Assembly (NCBI GenBank): GCA_002102225.1
Contig: LQPB01000062.1
Location: 1 to 64,000 of the forward strand
Reading direction: 5' to 3'
Source: Mycobacterium interjectum
GTDB taxonomy: Bacteria > Actinomycetota > Actinomycetes > Mycobacteriales > Mycobacteriaceae
Length of the DNA stretch: 64,000 nucleotides
The stretch's first letter is position 1; each line of letters begins with the position of its first letter. The position numbers and the translations under genes are program-made. Below, one piece after another: positions 52,085-59,981 of this stretch. The notes beneath the pieces are model-generated. The model was not told the origin of the DNA, did no database searches, and saw only the letters and a program-made list of their open reading frames with translations.

Positions 52085-53206
52085 ATGACCAGAAGTCTGC
52101 CGGGCGCGCCGGACCTCGATCTCGGTGCCAAACGCGCACCGATGCGCTGGCTCAGTCGGGTCCAGGGCGTCGTCACCACTGCCGGCGTCAAGGTCATTCC
52201 GTGGATCCCGACCGCCGCCAAGCGGGTGCTGTTCCACGGCCGTTCGGTCATCATCGACGGCAACACGCTCGATCCCACGCTGCAGCTGATGCTGTCGGGG
52301 CTGCGCGCCGTCGGCATCGATGGCCTTGTCGTCGACGACGAACCGGCCGCATCCCGCGCTCAGATGCGGGAGACGCTGGTGGGTTTGCCCGGGCCGCAGA
52401 TTCACGTCGAGGTCGAAGACCTCTCGCTGCCCGGACCGGCCGGCGAGATCCGCGCGCGCCACTACCGTCCGCCCGGCGGGGCCGCCGCGCCCCTGTTGGT
52501 CTTCTACCACGGCGGTGGCTGGGTGATCGGCGACCTGGACACCCACGACTCGCTGTGCCGACTGACGTGCCGTGACGCCGGCATCCACGTGTTGTCGATC
52601 GACTACCGACTGGCCCCCGAGCACCCGGCCCCGGCCGCCGTCGAGGACGCATATGCGGCCTTCAGGTGGGCGCATGAGCACGCCGGTGAGCTCGGCGCCA
52701 CGCCCGGGCGGGTCGCGGTCGGCGGCGACAGCGCCGGCGGAAACCTGGCCGCGGTGGTGGCCCAGCTGGCGCGCGACAGTGCCGATAGCGGAGGGCCCGC
52801 TCCCGTGCTGCAGTGGCTGATCTACCCGCGGACCGACTTCACCGCGCAGACCCGGTCCATGAGCCTGTTCGCCCGCGGCTTCTTGCTGACCAGGCGGGAC
52901 ATGGACTGGTTCACCGCCCAGTACCTCAAGGCGTTCGACCCGACCGACCCCCGGGTGTCGCCGCTGCTGGCCGAGTCGCTGGCGGGGCTGGCGCCGGCGT
53001 TGATCGCGGTCGGGGGCTTCGACCCGTTGCGTGATGAGGGCGAGGCCTACGCGGCGGCGCTGCGGGCCGCGGGCACCCCGGTGGACCTGCGTTATATGGG
53101 GTCGCTGACGCACGGCTTCGCGAACCTGTTTCAGCTGGGCGGCGACAGCGCCGTGGGCACCAGCGAACTCGTTTCGGCCCTGCGCGCCCACCTGAGCCGC
53201 GCCTGA
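52085..53206 (+). CDS. lipN: Lipase/esterase LipN (hormone-sensitive-lipase family)
   Basis: Alpha/beta-hydrolase that cleaves short-chain esters. The 373 residues (376 in M. tuberculosis) show the oxyanion motif YHGGGWVIGDLDTHD (His142) and the nucleophile elbow GDSAGGN (Ser219). The catalytic Asp (GGFDPLRDEGEAYA) and His (LTHGFANLF) follow in order. ATG preceded by CAGGAGCAG. The function in lipid metabolism is inferred from the family. Confidence 0.93.
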   Translation: MTRSLPGAPDLDLGAKRAPMRWLSRVQGVVTTAGVKVIPWIPTAAKRVLFHGRSVIIDGNTLDPTLQLMLSGLRAVGIDGLVVDDEPAASRAQMRETLVGLPGPQIHVEVEDLSLPGPAGEIRARHYRPPGGAAAPLLVFYHGGGWVIGDLDTHDSLCRLTCRDAGIHVLSIDYRLAPEHPAPAAVEDAYAAFRWAHEHAGELGATPGRVAVGGDSAGGNLAAVVAQLARDSADSGGPAPVLQWLIYPRTDFTAQTRSMSLFARGFLLTRRDMDWFTAQYLKAFDPTDPRVSPLLAESLAGLAPALIAVGGFDPLRDEGEAYAAALRAAGTPVDLRYMGSLTHGFANLFQLGGDSAVGTSELVSALRAHLSRA

Positions 53207-53226
53207 GCCGTCGGGTCGAACGCCGG

Positions 53227-53232
53227 TACTCT
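53227..53232 (+). promoter_or_regulatory. Possible -10 box of the dsbA-VKOR operon
   Basis: TACTCT lies 55 bases before the GTG of dsbA. Transcription from here would leave a leader of about 50 bases. Confidence 0.3.
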
Positions 53233-53287
53233 AGAGGCGCCTCCGTCCGACCGCCGGACGGGCCCGCACCGAAGGATCAGCGAACCT

Positions 53288-54049
53288 GTGGCCGACAAAC
53301 CCAAGCGTCCCCCGCGATTCGATGTCAAGTCCGCCACCGGCAAATCCGGCCGACTCGTCCAGATCGGCGGCACCGCCTTCATCGTGATCTTCGCGGTGGC
53401 GCTCGTCTTCTACATCGTGACGTCGCATCACAAGAAGGGTGGCGCCACCGGAGAGGGCGACACGGTGCGGGTGACGTCGAGCAAGGTGGTCAACCAGCCG
53501 GGCACCAGCAATCCCAAGGCCGTCGTGAGCTTCTACGAGGACTTCCTCTGCCCGGCCTGCGGTAACTTCGAGCGGACTTTCGGGCCGACGGTTTCCAAGC
53601 TCATCGACATCGGCGCCATCGCGGCCGATTACTCCATGGTGGCGATCCTCGACAGCCAGAAGAACAACAACTATTCGTCGCGGGCCGGCGCGGCGGCCTT
53701 GTGCGTCGCCGACGAGTCCATCGACGCGTTCCGCCGCTTTCACAGCGCGCTGTTCAGCGCCGACATCCAGCCCAACGAACGCGGCACCAGCTTCCCCGAC
53801 AACGCGCGGCTGATCGAAATCGCCCGCGTCGACGGAGTCGTGGGCAAGGTGCCCGACTGCATCAACAGCGGCAAGTACGTGTCGCGGGTCGCCGGGGAGG
53901 CCGCGAAAGCGAACATCAACGCGACGCCGACCATCAAGATCAACGGCCAGGACTACGAGCCTTCGACGCCCGATGCGCTGGTCAGCAAGATCAAGTCGAT
54001 CGTGGGCGACGTGCCCGGCATCGACACCGCCGTCTCTCCCGCGGCCTGA
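53288..54049 (+). CDS. dsbA: DsbA-like thiol oxidase, membrane-anchored (Rv2969c-like)
   Basis: Introduces disulfide bonds into exported proteins. The 253 residues have a basic N terminus, one membrane segment (VQIGGTAFIVIFAVALVFYIVT, about 24-45) and an extracytoplasmic thioredoxin-fold domain with an inserted helical part. The active site is CPAC (Cys88 and Cys91); the cis-proline region is INATPTIKING. Overlaps by one base the VKOR gene, its reoxidising partner. GTG start. Confidence 0.93.
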   Translation: MADKPKRPPRFDVKSATGKSGRLVQIGGTAFIVIFAVALVFYIVTSHHKKGGATGEGDTVRVTSSKVVNQPGTSNPKAVVSFYEDFLCPACGNFERTFGPTVSKLIDIGAIAADYSMVAILDSQKNNNYSSRAGAAALCVADESIDAFRRFHSALFSADIQPNERGTSFPDNARLIEIARVDGVVGKVPDCINSGKYVSRVAGEAAKANINATPTIKINGQDYEPSTPDALVSKIKSIVGDVPGIDTAVSPAA

Positions 54050-54687
54050 TGGCGACGCCGGTGTCAGCGCAACCCGCCGAGGACGCCGGCGGCGAGACAC
54101 CGGAGCGGCCGCCCCGGCCGCGCGTACCCGCGCCCAGCGCGTGGTGGGTGCTGATCGCCGGCGTGATCGGCCTGGTTGCCTCCATGACGCTGACGGTGGA
54201 GAAGATCGACATCCTGCTCAACCCGTCCTACGTGCCGTCGTGCAACATCAACCCGATCCTGTCGTGCGGCTCGGTGATGATCACCCCGCAGGCGTCGGTG
54301 CTGGGCTTCCCCAATCCGCTGCTCGGGCTGGTGGGCTTCGCCGTGGTGGTCGTCACCGGTGTCTTGGCGGTGGCGAAAGTTCCTCTGCCGCAATGGTATT
54401 GGGTTGGCCTGACGGTCGGCGTGCTGGCCGGTTCGGCGTTCGTGCACTGGCTGATCTTTCAGAGCCTGTATCGCATCGGGGCGTTGTGCCCCTACTGCAT
54501 GGTGGTCTGGGTGGTCACCATTGCGCTGCTGGTGGTGGTCGCGTCGATCGCGTTTCGCCCGGCGCTGCAAACTCCTGCGCTGCAGGTGCTGTACCAGTGG
54601 CGGTGGTCGATCGCCGCGCTGTGGTTCACGGCGGTGTTCCTGCTGATCATGGTGCGGTTCTGGGACTACTGGTCCACGCTGTTGTGA
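54049..54687 (+). CDS. Vitamin K epoxide reductase family protein (VKOR, Rv2968c-like)
   Basis: Membrane enzyme that reoxidises DsbA and passes electrons to menaquinone, replacing DsbB in mycobacteria. The 212 residues have five hydrophobic segments and the four key cysteines: loop pair Cys65 and Cys73 (CNINPILSCGS) and the CPYC active site (Cys147, Cys150). ATG overlaps the dsbA stop (TGATG). Only 10 bases separate it from rsmD, whereas in M. tuberculosis the pyruvate carboxylase gene pca lies between. Confidence 0.93.
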   Translation: MATPVSAQPAEDAGGETPERPPRPRVPAPSAWWVLIAGVIGLVASMTLTVEKIDILLNPSYVPSCNINPILSCGSVMITPQASVLGFPNPLLGLVGFAVVVVTGVLAVAKVPLPQWYWVGLTVGVLAGSAFVHWLIFQSLYRIGALCPYCMVVWVVTIALLVVVASIAFRPALQTPALQVLYQWRWSIAALWFTAVFLLIMVRFWDYWSTLL

Positions 54688-54697
54688 ACGTCTGCGC

Positions 54698-55252
54698 GTG
54701 ACCCGCATCATCGGCGGCGTCGCCGGGGGGCGGCGCATCACCGTCCCGCCGCGGGGCACCCGGCCCACCACCGACCGGGTGCGCGAATCGCTGTTCAACA
54801 TCCTCACCGCGCGCCGGGACCTGGCCGGCGTGGCGGTGCTGGACCTCTACGCCGGGTCGGGCGCGCTGGGGCTGGAGGCGCTGTCACGCGGGGCCGCCTC
54901 GGCACTGTTCGTGGAGTCCGACCCGCGCACCGCGGCCGTCATCGCGCGCAACATCGACGCCCTCGGACTGCCCGGCGCGACCCTGCGCCGCGGCGCGGTG
55001 GCGACGGTACTGGCGGCCGGGACCTCCTGCGCGGTGGACCTGGTGCTGGCCGACCCGCCCTACGACCTCGACGCCGCGGAGCTGGGCGCGGTGCTGGCCG
55101 CTCTGACGGCGCACGGCTGGGTGCGCGAGGGAACCGTTGCGGCCGTGGAGCGTCCGGCCGCCGGCGCGCCGCTGACCTGGCCGGCGGGCTGGTCGGTGTG
55201 GCCCGAGCGCGTCTACGGCGACACCCGACTGGAGCTGGCCGAACACGCGTAG
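54698..55252 (+). CDS. rsmD: 16S rRNA (guanine966-N2)-methyltransferase RsmD
   Basis: Methylates G966 of 16S rRNA. The 184 residues have the RsmD N terminus (TRIIGGVAGGRRITVPPRGTRPTTDRVRESLFNIL), the SAM-binding LDLYAGSGALGLEALSRGA (about 49-67) and the catalytic DPPY (about 118-121). GTG start. Next gene coaD is 23 bases away. Confidence 0.95.
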   Translation: MTRIIGGVAGGRRITVPPRGTRPTTDRVRESLFNILTARRDLAGVAVLDLYAGSGALGLEALSRGAASALFVESDPRTAAVIARNIDALGLPGATLRRGAVATVLAAGTSCAVDLVLADPPYDLDAAELGAVLAALTAHGWVREGTVAAVERPAAGAPLTWPAGWSVWPERVYGDTRLELAEHA

Positions 55253-55261
55253 CCGGGCGTG

Positions 55262-55267
55262 TAGCGT
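55262..55267 (+). promoter_or_regulatory. -10 box of a probable leaderless coaD transcript
   Basis: TAGCGT lies 8 bases before the ATG of coaD, with no ribosome binding site in between. Confidence 0.4.
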
Positions 55268-55275
55268 CATCGCTT

Positions 55276-55758
55276 ATGAGCGGCGCGGTTTGCCCGGGCT
55301 CGTTTGACCCGGTGACGTTGGGCCACATCGACGTTTTCGAACGCGCCTCGGCCCAGTTCGACGAGGTGGTGGTGGCGATCCTCATCAACCCCGCCAAGAA
55401 AGGCATGTTCGAGCTCGACGAGCGGATCGCGATGATCGAGGAGTCGACGACGCACCTGCCCAACCTGCGGGTGGAGGCCGGCCAGGGGCTGGTGGTCGAC
55501 TTCGTCCGGTCGCGGGGGATGACCGCGATCGTGAAGGGTCTGCGCACCGGCACCGATTTCGAATACGAGCTGCAGATGGCGCAGATGAACAAGCACATCG
55601 CCGGTGTGGACACGTTTTTCGTGGCCACCACGCCGCGCTATTCGTTCGTGTCGTCCTCGCTGGCCAAGGAGGTCGCGGTGCTGGGCGGCAACGTGTCGGA
55701 GCTGCTGCCCGAACCGGTCAACCGCCGACTGCGGGAAAAGCTGTCGGCCGATCGATGA
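55276..55758 (+). CDS. coaD: Phosphopantetheine adenylyltransferase
   Basis: Penultimate step of coenzyme A synthesis. The 160 residues (161 in M. tuberculosis) contain CPGSFDPVTLGHIDV (TxGH motif, about 7-18), Lys in NPAKKGMFEL, GLRTGTDFEYELQMAQMN and the YSFVSSSLAKEVA signature. The ATG at 55276 begins the fold directly. The stop overlaps the start of a SnoaL-like gene (ATGA). Confidence 0.96.
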   Translation: MSGAVCPGSFDPVTLGHIDVFERASAQFDEVVVAILINPAKKGMFELDERIAMIEESTTHLPNLRVEAGQGLVVDFVRSRGMTAIVKGLRTGTDFEYELQMAQMNKHIAGVDTFFVATTPRYSFVSSSLAKEVAVLGGNVSELLPEPVNRRLREKLSADR

Positions 55759-56153
55759 GCGCCGAGCACGCCCGAGCCACGGTCGACGACTTCACGCGGG
55801 CGATCGTCGAGGAAAGGTTCGACGACGCGCGCGCCCTCCTGCACGACGACTTCGTCGTGCATGAGGCCGGTGGGCTGCCCTACAGCGGCGAATACCGCGG
55901 CCCACAAGCATTTTTCGAACTCTTGGCCGCGATGAACGAGGGCCTGGAGCTCACCCCGGGCCAGGACATCCAGTATCTTGCGGAGGGCGACACCATCGCG
56001 CTGCGCTGTCGGCTCAGGTTCACTTCGCGGGCCTCCGGCCGCTGCGCCGAAATGGGGTTGGTCGAGGTCTACACGGTGCGCGACGGGCTGGTCGTGGAGC
56101 TCGACGTCTACTACAAGGACCCGGCGGCGGTGGCGGCGCTCCTGGCGACGTAG
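55755..56153 (+). CDS. SnoaL-like (NTF2-fold) protein coupled to coaD
   Basis: A 132-residue NTF2-fold protein: VDDFTRAIVEERFDDARALLHDDFVVHEAGGLPYSGEYRGPQAFFELLAAM, then AEMGLVEVYTVRDGLVVELDVYYKDPAAVAALL. Role unknown; the fold is used by isomerases and cyclases. The ATG overlaps the coaD stop, so it is co-translated. In M. tuberculosis purU follows coaD on the other strand, so this gene is a difference. Confidence 0.8.
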   Translation: MSAEHARATVDDFTRAIVEERFDDARALLHDDFVVHEAGGLPYSGEYRGPQAFFELLAAMNEGLELTPGQDIQYLAEGDTIALRCRLRFTSRASGRCAEMGLVEVYTVRDGLVVELDVYYKDPAAVAALLAT

Positions 56154-56308
56154 CTACCTCGGCGGCCGCGACCTAGAACAATCGGCATCTGAAGTTCGCC
56201 ACGACCGTTGCGCCACAACGGGTCTAACGGGCGCCGGTAGTCGATAGTGAATCGGTCGGCGGCGGTGCGGGCGAATTCGCGCTCCAGCGCTACGGCCGTC
56301 AGTCGCAT
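56111..56308 (-). CDS. Small unrecognised ORF overlapping the permease end
   Basis: A 65-codon frame whose ATG overlaps the end of the permease gene and whose stop lies antisense to the end of the SnoaL-like gene. The first half (ALEREFARTAADRFTIDYRRPLDPLWRNG) has coding-like GC-rich third positions; the second half does not. It may be translated by coupling, or be a remnant. I do not recognise the sequence. Confidence 0.25.
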   Translation of the reverse strand: MRLTAVALEREFARTAADRFTIDYRRPLDPLWRNGRGELQMPIVLGRGRRGSYVARSAATAAGSL

Positions 56309-57480
56309 TGACGGCTGTGATCGTGCTGACCCGCCGTCGGCGCGGGGGAGCCGCCCATCATGCGCACCATCGGCAGTCCCCCGGAGGTGAGAAACCGGGC
56401 GATCAGTATCGCCGCGACGACCAGGAAGGCGATATTGAGCCAGGTGGTGTAGTTCCACGATATCGACGCTTCCATGACGGTGGCGTTTCGCTGCTTGGGC
56501 ACCAGACCAGTTGCGCCGAAAAGTAATTCGATGACGTAGCCCGCCGCGGCCATTGCCGCGTAGAAGGTGGCCAGCAGCGTCAGCATCATCCGGGTGCCGT
56601 AGTACTTCCGGTAGATGTTCAGGATCGGCAGGATCACCAGGTCGGCGTAGATGAAGGCGATGACACCGCCGAAGCTGATGCCGCCGTTCCACAACACCGC
56701 GGCCAGCGGCACATTGCCGATGGAGCAGACGAACGAAACGATCGCCACGATCGGTCCCACGATCGGCCCCCACACCGCCGACCAACCCGGGTGATCGGCC
56801 AAAAAGAAGATCTGCCAGAACTTTTCGGGAACCCAGGCTGCGATGGCACCCGCGATCAGTAAGCCCAAGACGAGGTCCCGCAAGATCGCCAACCACTCCA
56901 TGACGAACACGTGCGAAACCGAGGTGAAGCCCTGCGGGGACAGCAGCCGCCGCCAAAACGATCCCTCTTTGTGGATCGACATGTCCATGGCGGCATGGCC
57001 TTCCATGGAGCCGGCGATGCCGCGTTCGGCCTGTTCGCGCGCGGCGTCGACGAGCCGGGACCGCACGAACAGCCGGAACAGGACGGCGAGCGCCACGATC
57101 ATCAGCGGGCCGCCGACGAATTCCGCGGCGGTGAACTGCCAGCCCATCAGCAGGGCCAGGATGATGCCCAACTCCACCACGAGGTTGGTGGAGCCGATCT
57201 CGAACGCCATCGCGGCGGTGAAGTTCGCGCCTTTGCGGAACAGCGAGCGGGCGAGGGCGACCGCGGCGTACGAGCACGACGACGAGGCCGCGCCCAGCCC
57301 GGCGGCCACCGCCAGCGTGCGCGGGCGGTCGTCGCCCAGCAAGGACACGATCGTCGAGCGCCGCACTACCGCCTGCACCACCGCGGACAAGGCGAAGCCG
57401 AGGATCAGCGCCCAGAGGATCTCCCACGTCATCGAACCCGCCAGCCCCAAGGCATGACCGACCGCTGCCAGCGCCCTCAT
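56299..57480 (-). CDS. Permease of the ArsP/DUF318 family (Rv2963-like)
   Basis: A 393-residue membrane protein with about ten hydrophobic segments. The conserved GLGAASSSCSYAAVALARSLFRKGANF and SIGNVPLAAVLWNGG repeats are the signature of DUF318/ArsP permeases. In M. tuberculosis Rv2963 is part of the copper-responsive RicR regulon, and here a CsoR/RicR-type palindrome lies upstream, so a copper-related transport role is likely. The ATG at 57480 has GGAGG 5 bases upstream. His-rich residues (AGQHDHSRQC) end the protein, possibly binding metal. Confidence 0.88.
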   Translation of the reverse strand: MRALAAVGHALGLAGSMTWEILWALILGFALSAVVQAVVRRSTIVSLLGDDRPRTLAVAAGLGAASSSCSYAAVALARSLFRKGANFTAAMAFEIGSTNLVVELGIILALLMGWQFTAAEFVGGPLMIVALAVLFRLFVRSRLVDAAREQAERGIAGSMEGHAAMDMSIHKEGSFWRRLLSPQGFTSVSHVFVMEWLAILRDLVLGLLIAGAIAAWVPEKFWQIFFLADHPGWSAVWGPIVGPIVAIVSFVCSIGNVPLAAVLWNGGISFGGVIAFIYADLVILPILNIYRKYYGTRMMLTLLATFYAAMAAAGYVIELLFGATGLVPKQRNATVMEASISWNYTTWLNIAFLVVAAILIARFLTSGGLPMVRMMGGSPAPTAGQHDHSRQCD

Positions 57481-57521
57481 TGAGTCCTCCCCTTCGGTTG
57501 CTCGGGCCGCGCGTCCGCCAA

Positions 57522-57548
57522 AGTATACCCCCATGGGGTATACGTCAA
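57522..57548 (-). promoter_or_regulatory. Promoter and CsoR/RicR-type operator of the permease gene
   Basis: Perfect 9-bp arms GTATACCCC and GGGGTATAC (57523-57531, 57535-57543) are separated by CAT, the layout of CsoR-family copper operators. On the minus strand TTGACG (57548-57543) and TATACT (57527-57522), a near-perfect -35/-10 pair with a short 15-base spacer, overlap it, so a bound repressor would block transcription. Confidence 0.8.
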
Positions 57549-57811
57549 GGGCGCCGAGGGCGTTTCCCGGCCCGGGGTGGCCGTTTTCCCTAGAATGGCT
57601 CCACAATCGGTGCGGGGACCGGGCAAAAGAATATGGACTGACCAACCCCGCGCGGCGGCTCGGCCCGCGGCATGGCGTGAACGGGCAAAATCGATGGATT
57701 TCACTCGCGACGGGTGGGTTTACCGGGCAAATCTTCGACACACCGGCGTCGCCACCACTGTCACAGACGCAACAGCAGGCACACTGGTAACAACAACGAC
57801 GCCAGGAGGGC
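57549..57811. other. Gap upstream of sepIVA
   Basis: No supported gene. TAGAAT in CCCTAGAATGG (57591-57600) is a likely -10 box for sepIVA; AGGAGGG before the ATG at 57812 is its ribosome binding site. In M. tuberculosis the whole PDIM/PGL lipid locus (Rv2928-Rv2962c) fits between the two flanking genes, but no trace of it is visible here. Confidence 0.5.
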
Positions 57812-58555
57812 ATGGCCGTGTACCGAGTTTTTGAGGCGCTGGACGAATTGGGCGCCATCGTGGAAGAGGCGCGCGGTGTGCCGATGACGGCCGGCTGTGT
57901 CGTGCCCCGCGGTGACGTGCTGGAACTGATCGACGACATCAAGGACGCGATCCCCGGCGAGCTGGACGACGCCCAGGACGTGCTCGACGCGCGCGATTCG
58001 ATGCTGCAGGACGCCAAGTCCCACGCCGAATCGATGGTCTCCTCGGCGACGACGGAGTCCGAGTCGATGCTCAACCACGCCCGCGCGGAGGCCGACCGCC
58101 TGCTGTCGGACGCAAAAGCGCAGGCCGATCGGATGGTGAGCGAGGCGCGCCAGCACAGCGAGCGGATGGTCGGGGAGGCCCGCGAGGAGTCGATCCGCAT
58201 CGCCACCGCGGCGAAACGCGAGTACGAGGCCAGCGTCAGCCGCGCCCAGGCCGAAGCGGACCGGCTGATCGAGAACGGCAACATCTCCTACGAGAAGGCC
58301 GTGCAAGAGGGCATCAAGGAACAGCAGCGGCTGGTGTCGCAGAACAGCGTGGTGGAGGCGGCCAACAGCGAGGCCACGCGCCTCATCGATACGGCGCATG
58401 CCGAGGCCGACCGGTTGCGTGGTGAGTGCGACATCTACGTCGACAACAAGCTGGCCGAGTTCGAGGAATTCCTCAACGGCACCCTGCGGTCCGTGGGCCG
58501 CGGCCGTCACCAGCTGCGGACCGCCGCCGGCACCCACGACTACGCGACCCGCTAG
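57812..58555 (+). CDS. sepIVA: SepIVA, DivIVA-like septation factor (Rv2927c-like)
   Basis: Septum-associated DivIVA-domain protein essential for cell division in mycobacteria. The 247 residues begin with a short DivIVA-like segment (VYRVFEALDELGAIVEEARGVPMTAGCVVPRGDVLELIDDIKDAIP), then a long heptad-rich coiled coil (about 55-215) with many Ala, Glu and Arg, such as AKSHAESMVSSATTES and AKAQADRMVSEARQHSERM. AGGAGGG ribosome binding site upstream. Confidence 0.93.
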   Translation: MAVYRVFEALDELGAIVEEARGVPMTAGCVVPRGDVLELIDDIKDAIPGELDDAQDVLDARDSMLQDAKSHAESMVSSATTESESMLNHARAEADRLLSDAKAQADRMVSEARQHSERMVGEAREESIRIATAAKREYEASVSRAQAEADRLIENGNISYEKAVQEGIKEQQRLVSQNSVVEAANSEATRLIDTAHAEADRLRGECDIYVDNKLAEFEEFLNGTLRSVGRGRHQLRTAAGTHDYATR

Positions 58556-58593
58556 CGCTTCGTCCGCGCCCTTTCCTTCCGCGCGCCGCGCCG

Positions 58594-58599
58594 TAGGAT
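58594..58599 (+). promoter_or_regulatory. -10 box of a probable leaderless yceD-rnc transcript
   Basis: TAGGAT lies 7 bases before the ATG at 58607. Confidence 0.45.
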
Positions 58600-58606
58600 T
58601 TCCCCT

Positions 58607-59191
58607 ATGACGCGGCAGCACAGCAGCACGGCGCAGCGCCATTCGACTTCGCCGATGAGGATTGACATCGCCCGACTCGGCCGGCGCCCGGGAGCGATGG
58701 TCACCCTGCGCAACACCGTGCCCAGCCCGGCGCGCATCGGCCTGCCGATGATCGCGATCGAGCAGGGCGCCCCGTTGGAGATGGACCTGCAAATCCAGTC
58801 GGTGTCCGAGGGCGTGTTGGTGACCGGGACCGTCGCCGCCCCGACCGTCGGCGAATGCGCCCGTTGCCTCACGCCGGTCAACGGCCACGTCGAGGTCAGG
58901 TTGACCGAACTCTTCGCCTACCCGGACAGCGCGACCGAGGCCACCACCGAGGAGGACGAGGTCGGCCACATCGTCGACGACACCATCGACCTCGAGCAGC
59001 CGATCATCGACGCCGTGGGACTCGAGCTGCCGTTTTCGCCGGTGTGCAGCCCGGACTGCCCGGGGCTGTGCACAGAATGCGGCGTCGCACTCGCGGCCGA
59101 GCCCGACCACCGCCACGACCGCATCGACCCGCGCTGGGCCAAGTTGGCCGACATGTTGCCCCAGCCGGATGCCAAGCGGGACGAGCGGTGA
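58607..59191 (+). CDS. YceD-family (DUF177) protein (Rv2926c-like)
   Basis: A 194-residue protein of the DUF177/YceD family, linked to 23S rRNA accumulation in other organisms. A central CxxC (GECARCLTP) and C-terminal CSPDCPGLCTECG suggest metal binding. The first 17 residues are variable. In many bacteria the gene precedes rpmF; here it precedes rnc, as is usual in mycobacteria. The stop overlaps the rnc GTG. Confidence 0.9.
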   Translation: MTRQHSSTAQRHSTSPMRIDIARLGRRPGAMVTLRNTVPSPARIGLPMIAIEQGAPLEMDLQIQSVSEGVLVTGTVAAPTVGECARCLTPVNGHVEVRLTELFAYPDSATEATTEEDEVGHIVDDTIDLEQPIIDAVGLELPFSPVCSPDCPGLCTECGVALAAEPDHRHDRIDPRWAKLADMLPQPDAKRDER

Positions 59192-59901
59192 CATCGCGGC
59201 AAGCCCTGTTGGACGCGCTCGGGGCTGACCTGCCCGACGAATTGCTGTCGCTTGCGCTGACCCACCGCAGTTACGCCTACGAACACGGCGGGCTGCCGAC
59301 CAACGAACGCCTGGAGTTTCTCGGTGACGCGGTCCTGGGCCTGACCATCACCGACGAGCTCTACCATCGTCATCCCGACCGGTCGGAGGGCGACCTGGCC
59401 AAGCTGCGGGCCAGCGTGGTCAACACCCAGGCGCTGGCCGACGTCGCGCGCAAGCTGTCCGACGACGGCCTGGGCGCGCACCTGCTGCTGGGCCGCGGCG
59501 AGGCGAACACCGGCGGGGCCGACAAGTCGAGCATCCTGGCCGACGGCATGGAGTCGCTGCTGGGCGCCATCTACCTGCAGCACGGGATCGAGACGGCGCG
59601 TGAGGTGATCCTGCGGCTGTTCGGCCCGCTGCTGGACGCCGCGCCCACGCTGGGGGCCGGGTTGGACTGGAAGACCAGCCTGCAGGAGCTGACCGCGGCG
59701 CGCGGCATGGGCGCGCCGTCCTACCTGGTGACCTCCACCGGACCCGACCACGACAAGGAATTCACGGCGGTGGTGGTCGTGATGGAAACCGAATACGGGT
59801 CGGGGGTCGGCCGCTCGAAGAAAGAGGCCGAGCAGAAGGCCGCGGCGGCGACCTGGAAAGCGCTCGAGACGCTGGACACCGCGGGAAAATCGTCCGCGTA
59901 G
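59188..59901 (+). CDS. rnc: Ribonuclease III
   Basis: Cleaves double-stranded RNA, including rRNA precursors. The 237 residues have the catalytic signature NERLEFLGDAVLGL (about 37-50), the second acidic cluster ILADGMESLLGAIYLQHG, and a C-terminal double-stranded-RNA-binding domain (DWKTSLQELTAARG to KKEAEQKAAAATWKAL). GTG start overlapping yceD. Confidence 0.96.
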   Translation: MTSRQALLDALGADLPDELLSLALTHRSYAYEHGGLPTNERLEFLGDAVLGLTITDELYHRHPDRSEGDLAKLRASVVNTQALADVARKLSDDGLGAHLLLGRGEANTGGADKSSILADGMESLLGAIYLQHGIETAREVILRLFGPLLDAAPTLGAGLDWKTSLQELTAARGMGAPSYLVTSTGPDHDKEFTAVVVVMETEYGSGVGRSKKEAEQKAAAATWKALETLDTAGKSSA

Positions 59902-59945
59902 CTCGATGGTGATGACCCGTCCCCCAGCTCCGCGGGGGTGCCCCC

Positions 59946-59979
59946 AGCGCCCGGCTTCGCCGCGCTTGCGATCATCACT
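59946..59979 (+). repeat. Dispersed GC-rich repeat, copy B
   Basis: Core GCGCCCGGCTTCGCCGCGCT, the same element as at 23228-23260 and, reversed, in the 36576-36685 tandem units. It fills most of the gap before mutM. Confidence 0.6.
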
Positions 59980-59981
59980 GA

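Noticed and set aside
56299..58284. 661-codon extension of the permease through the operator and into sepIVA
   Set aside because: The extra N-terminal part is antisense to sepIVA and crosses the promoter; ATG at 57480 with GGAGG is the real start.
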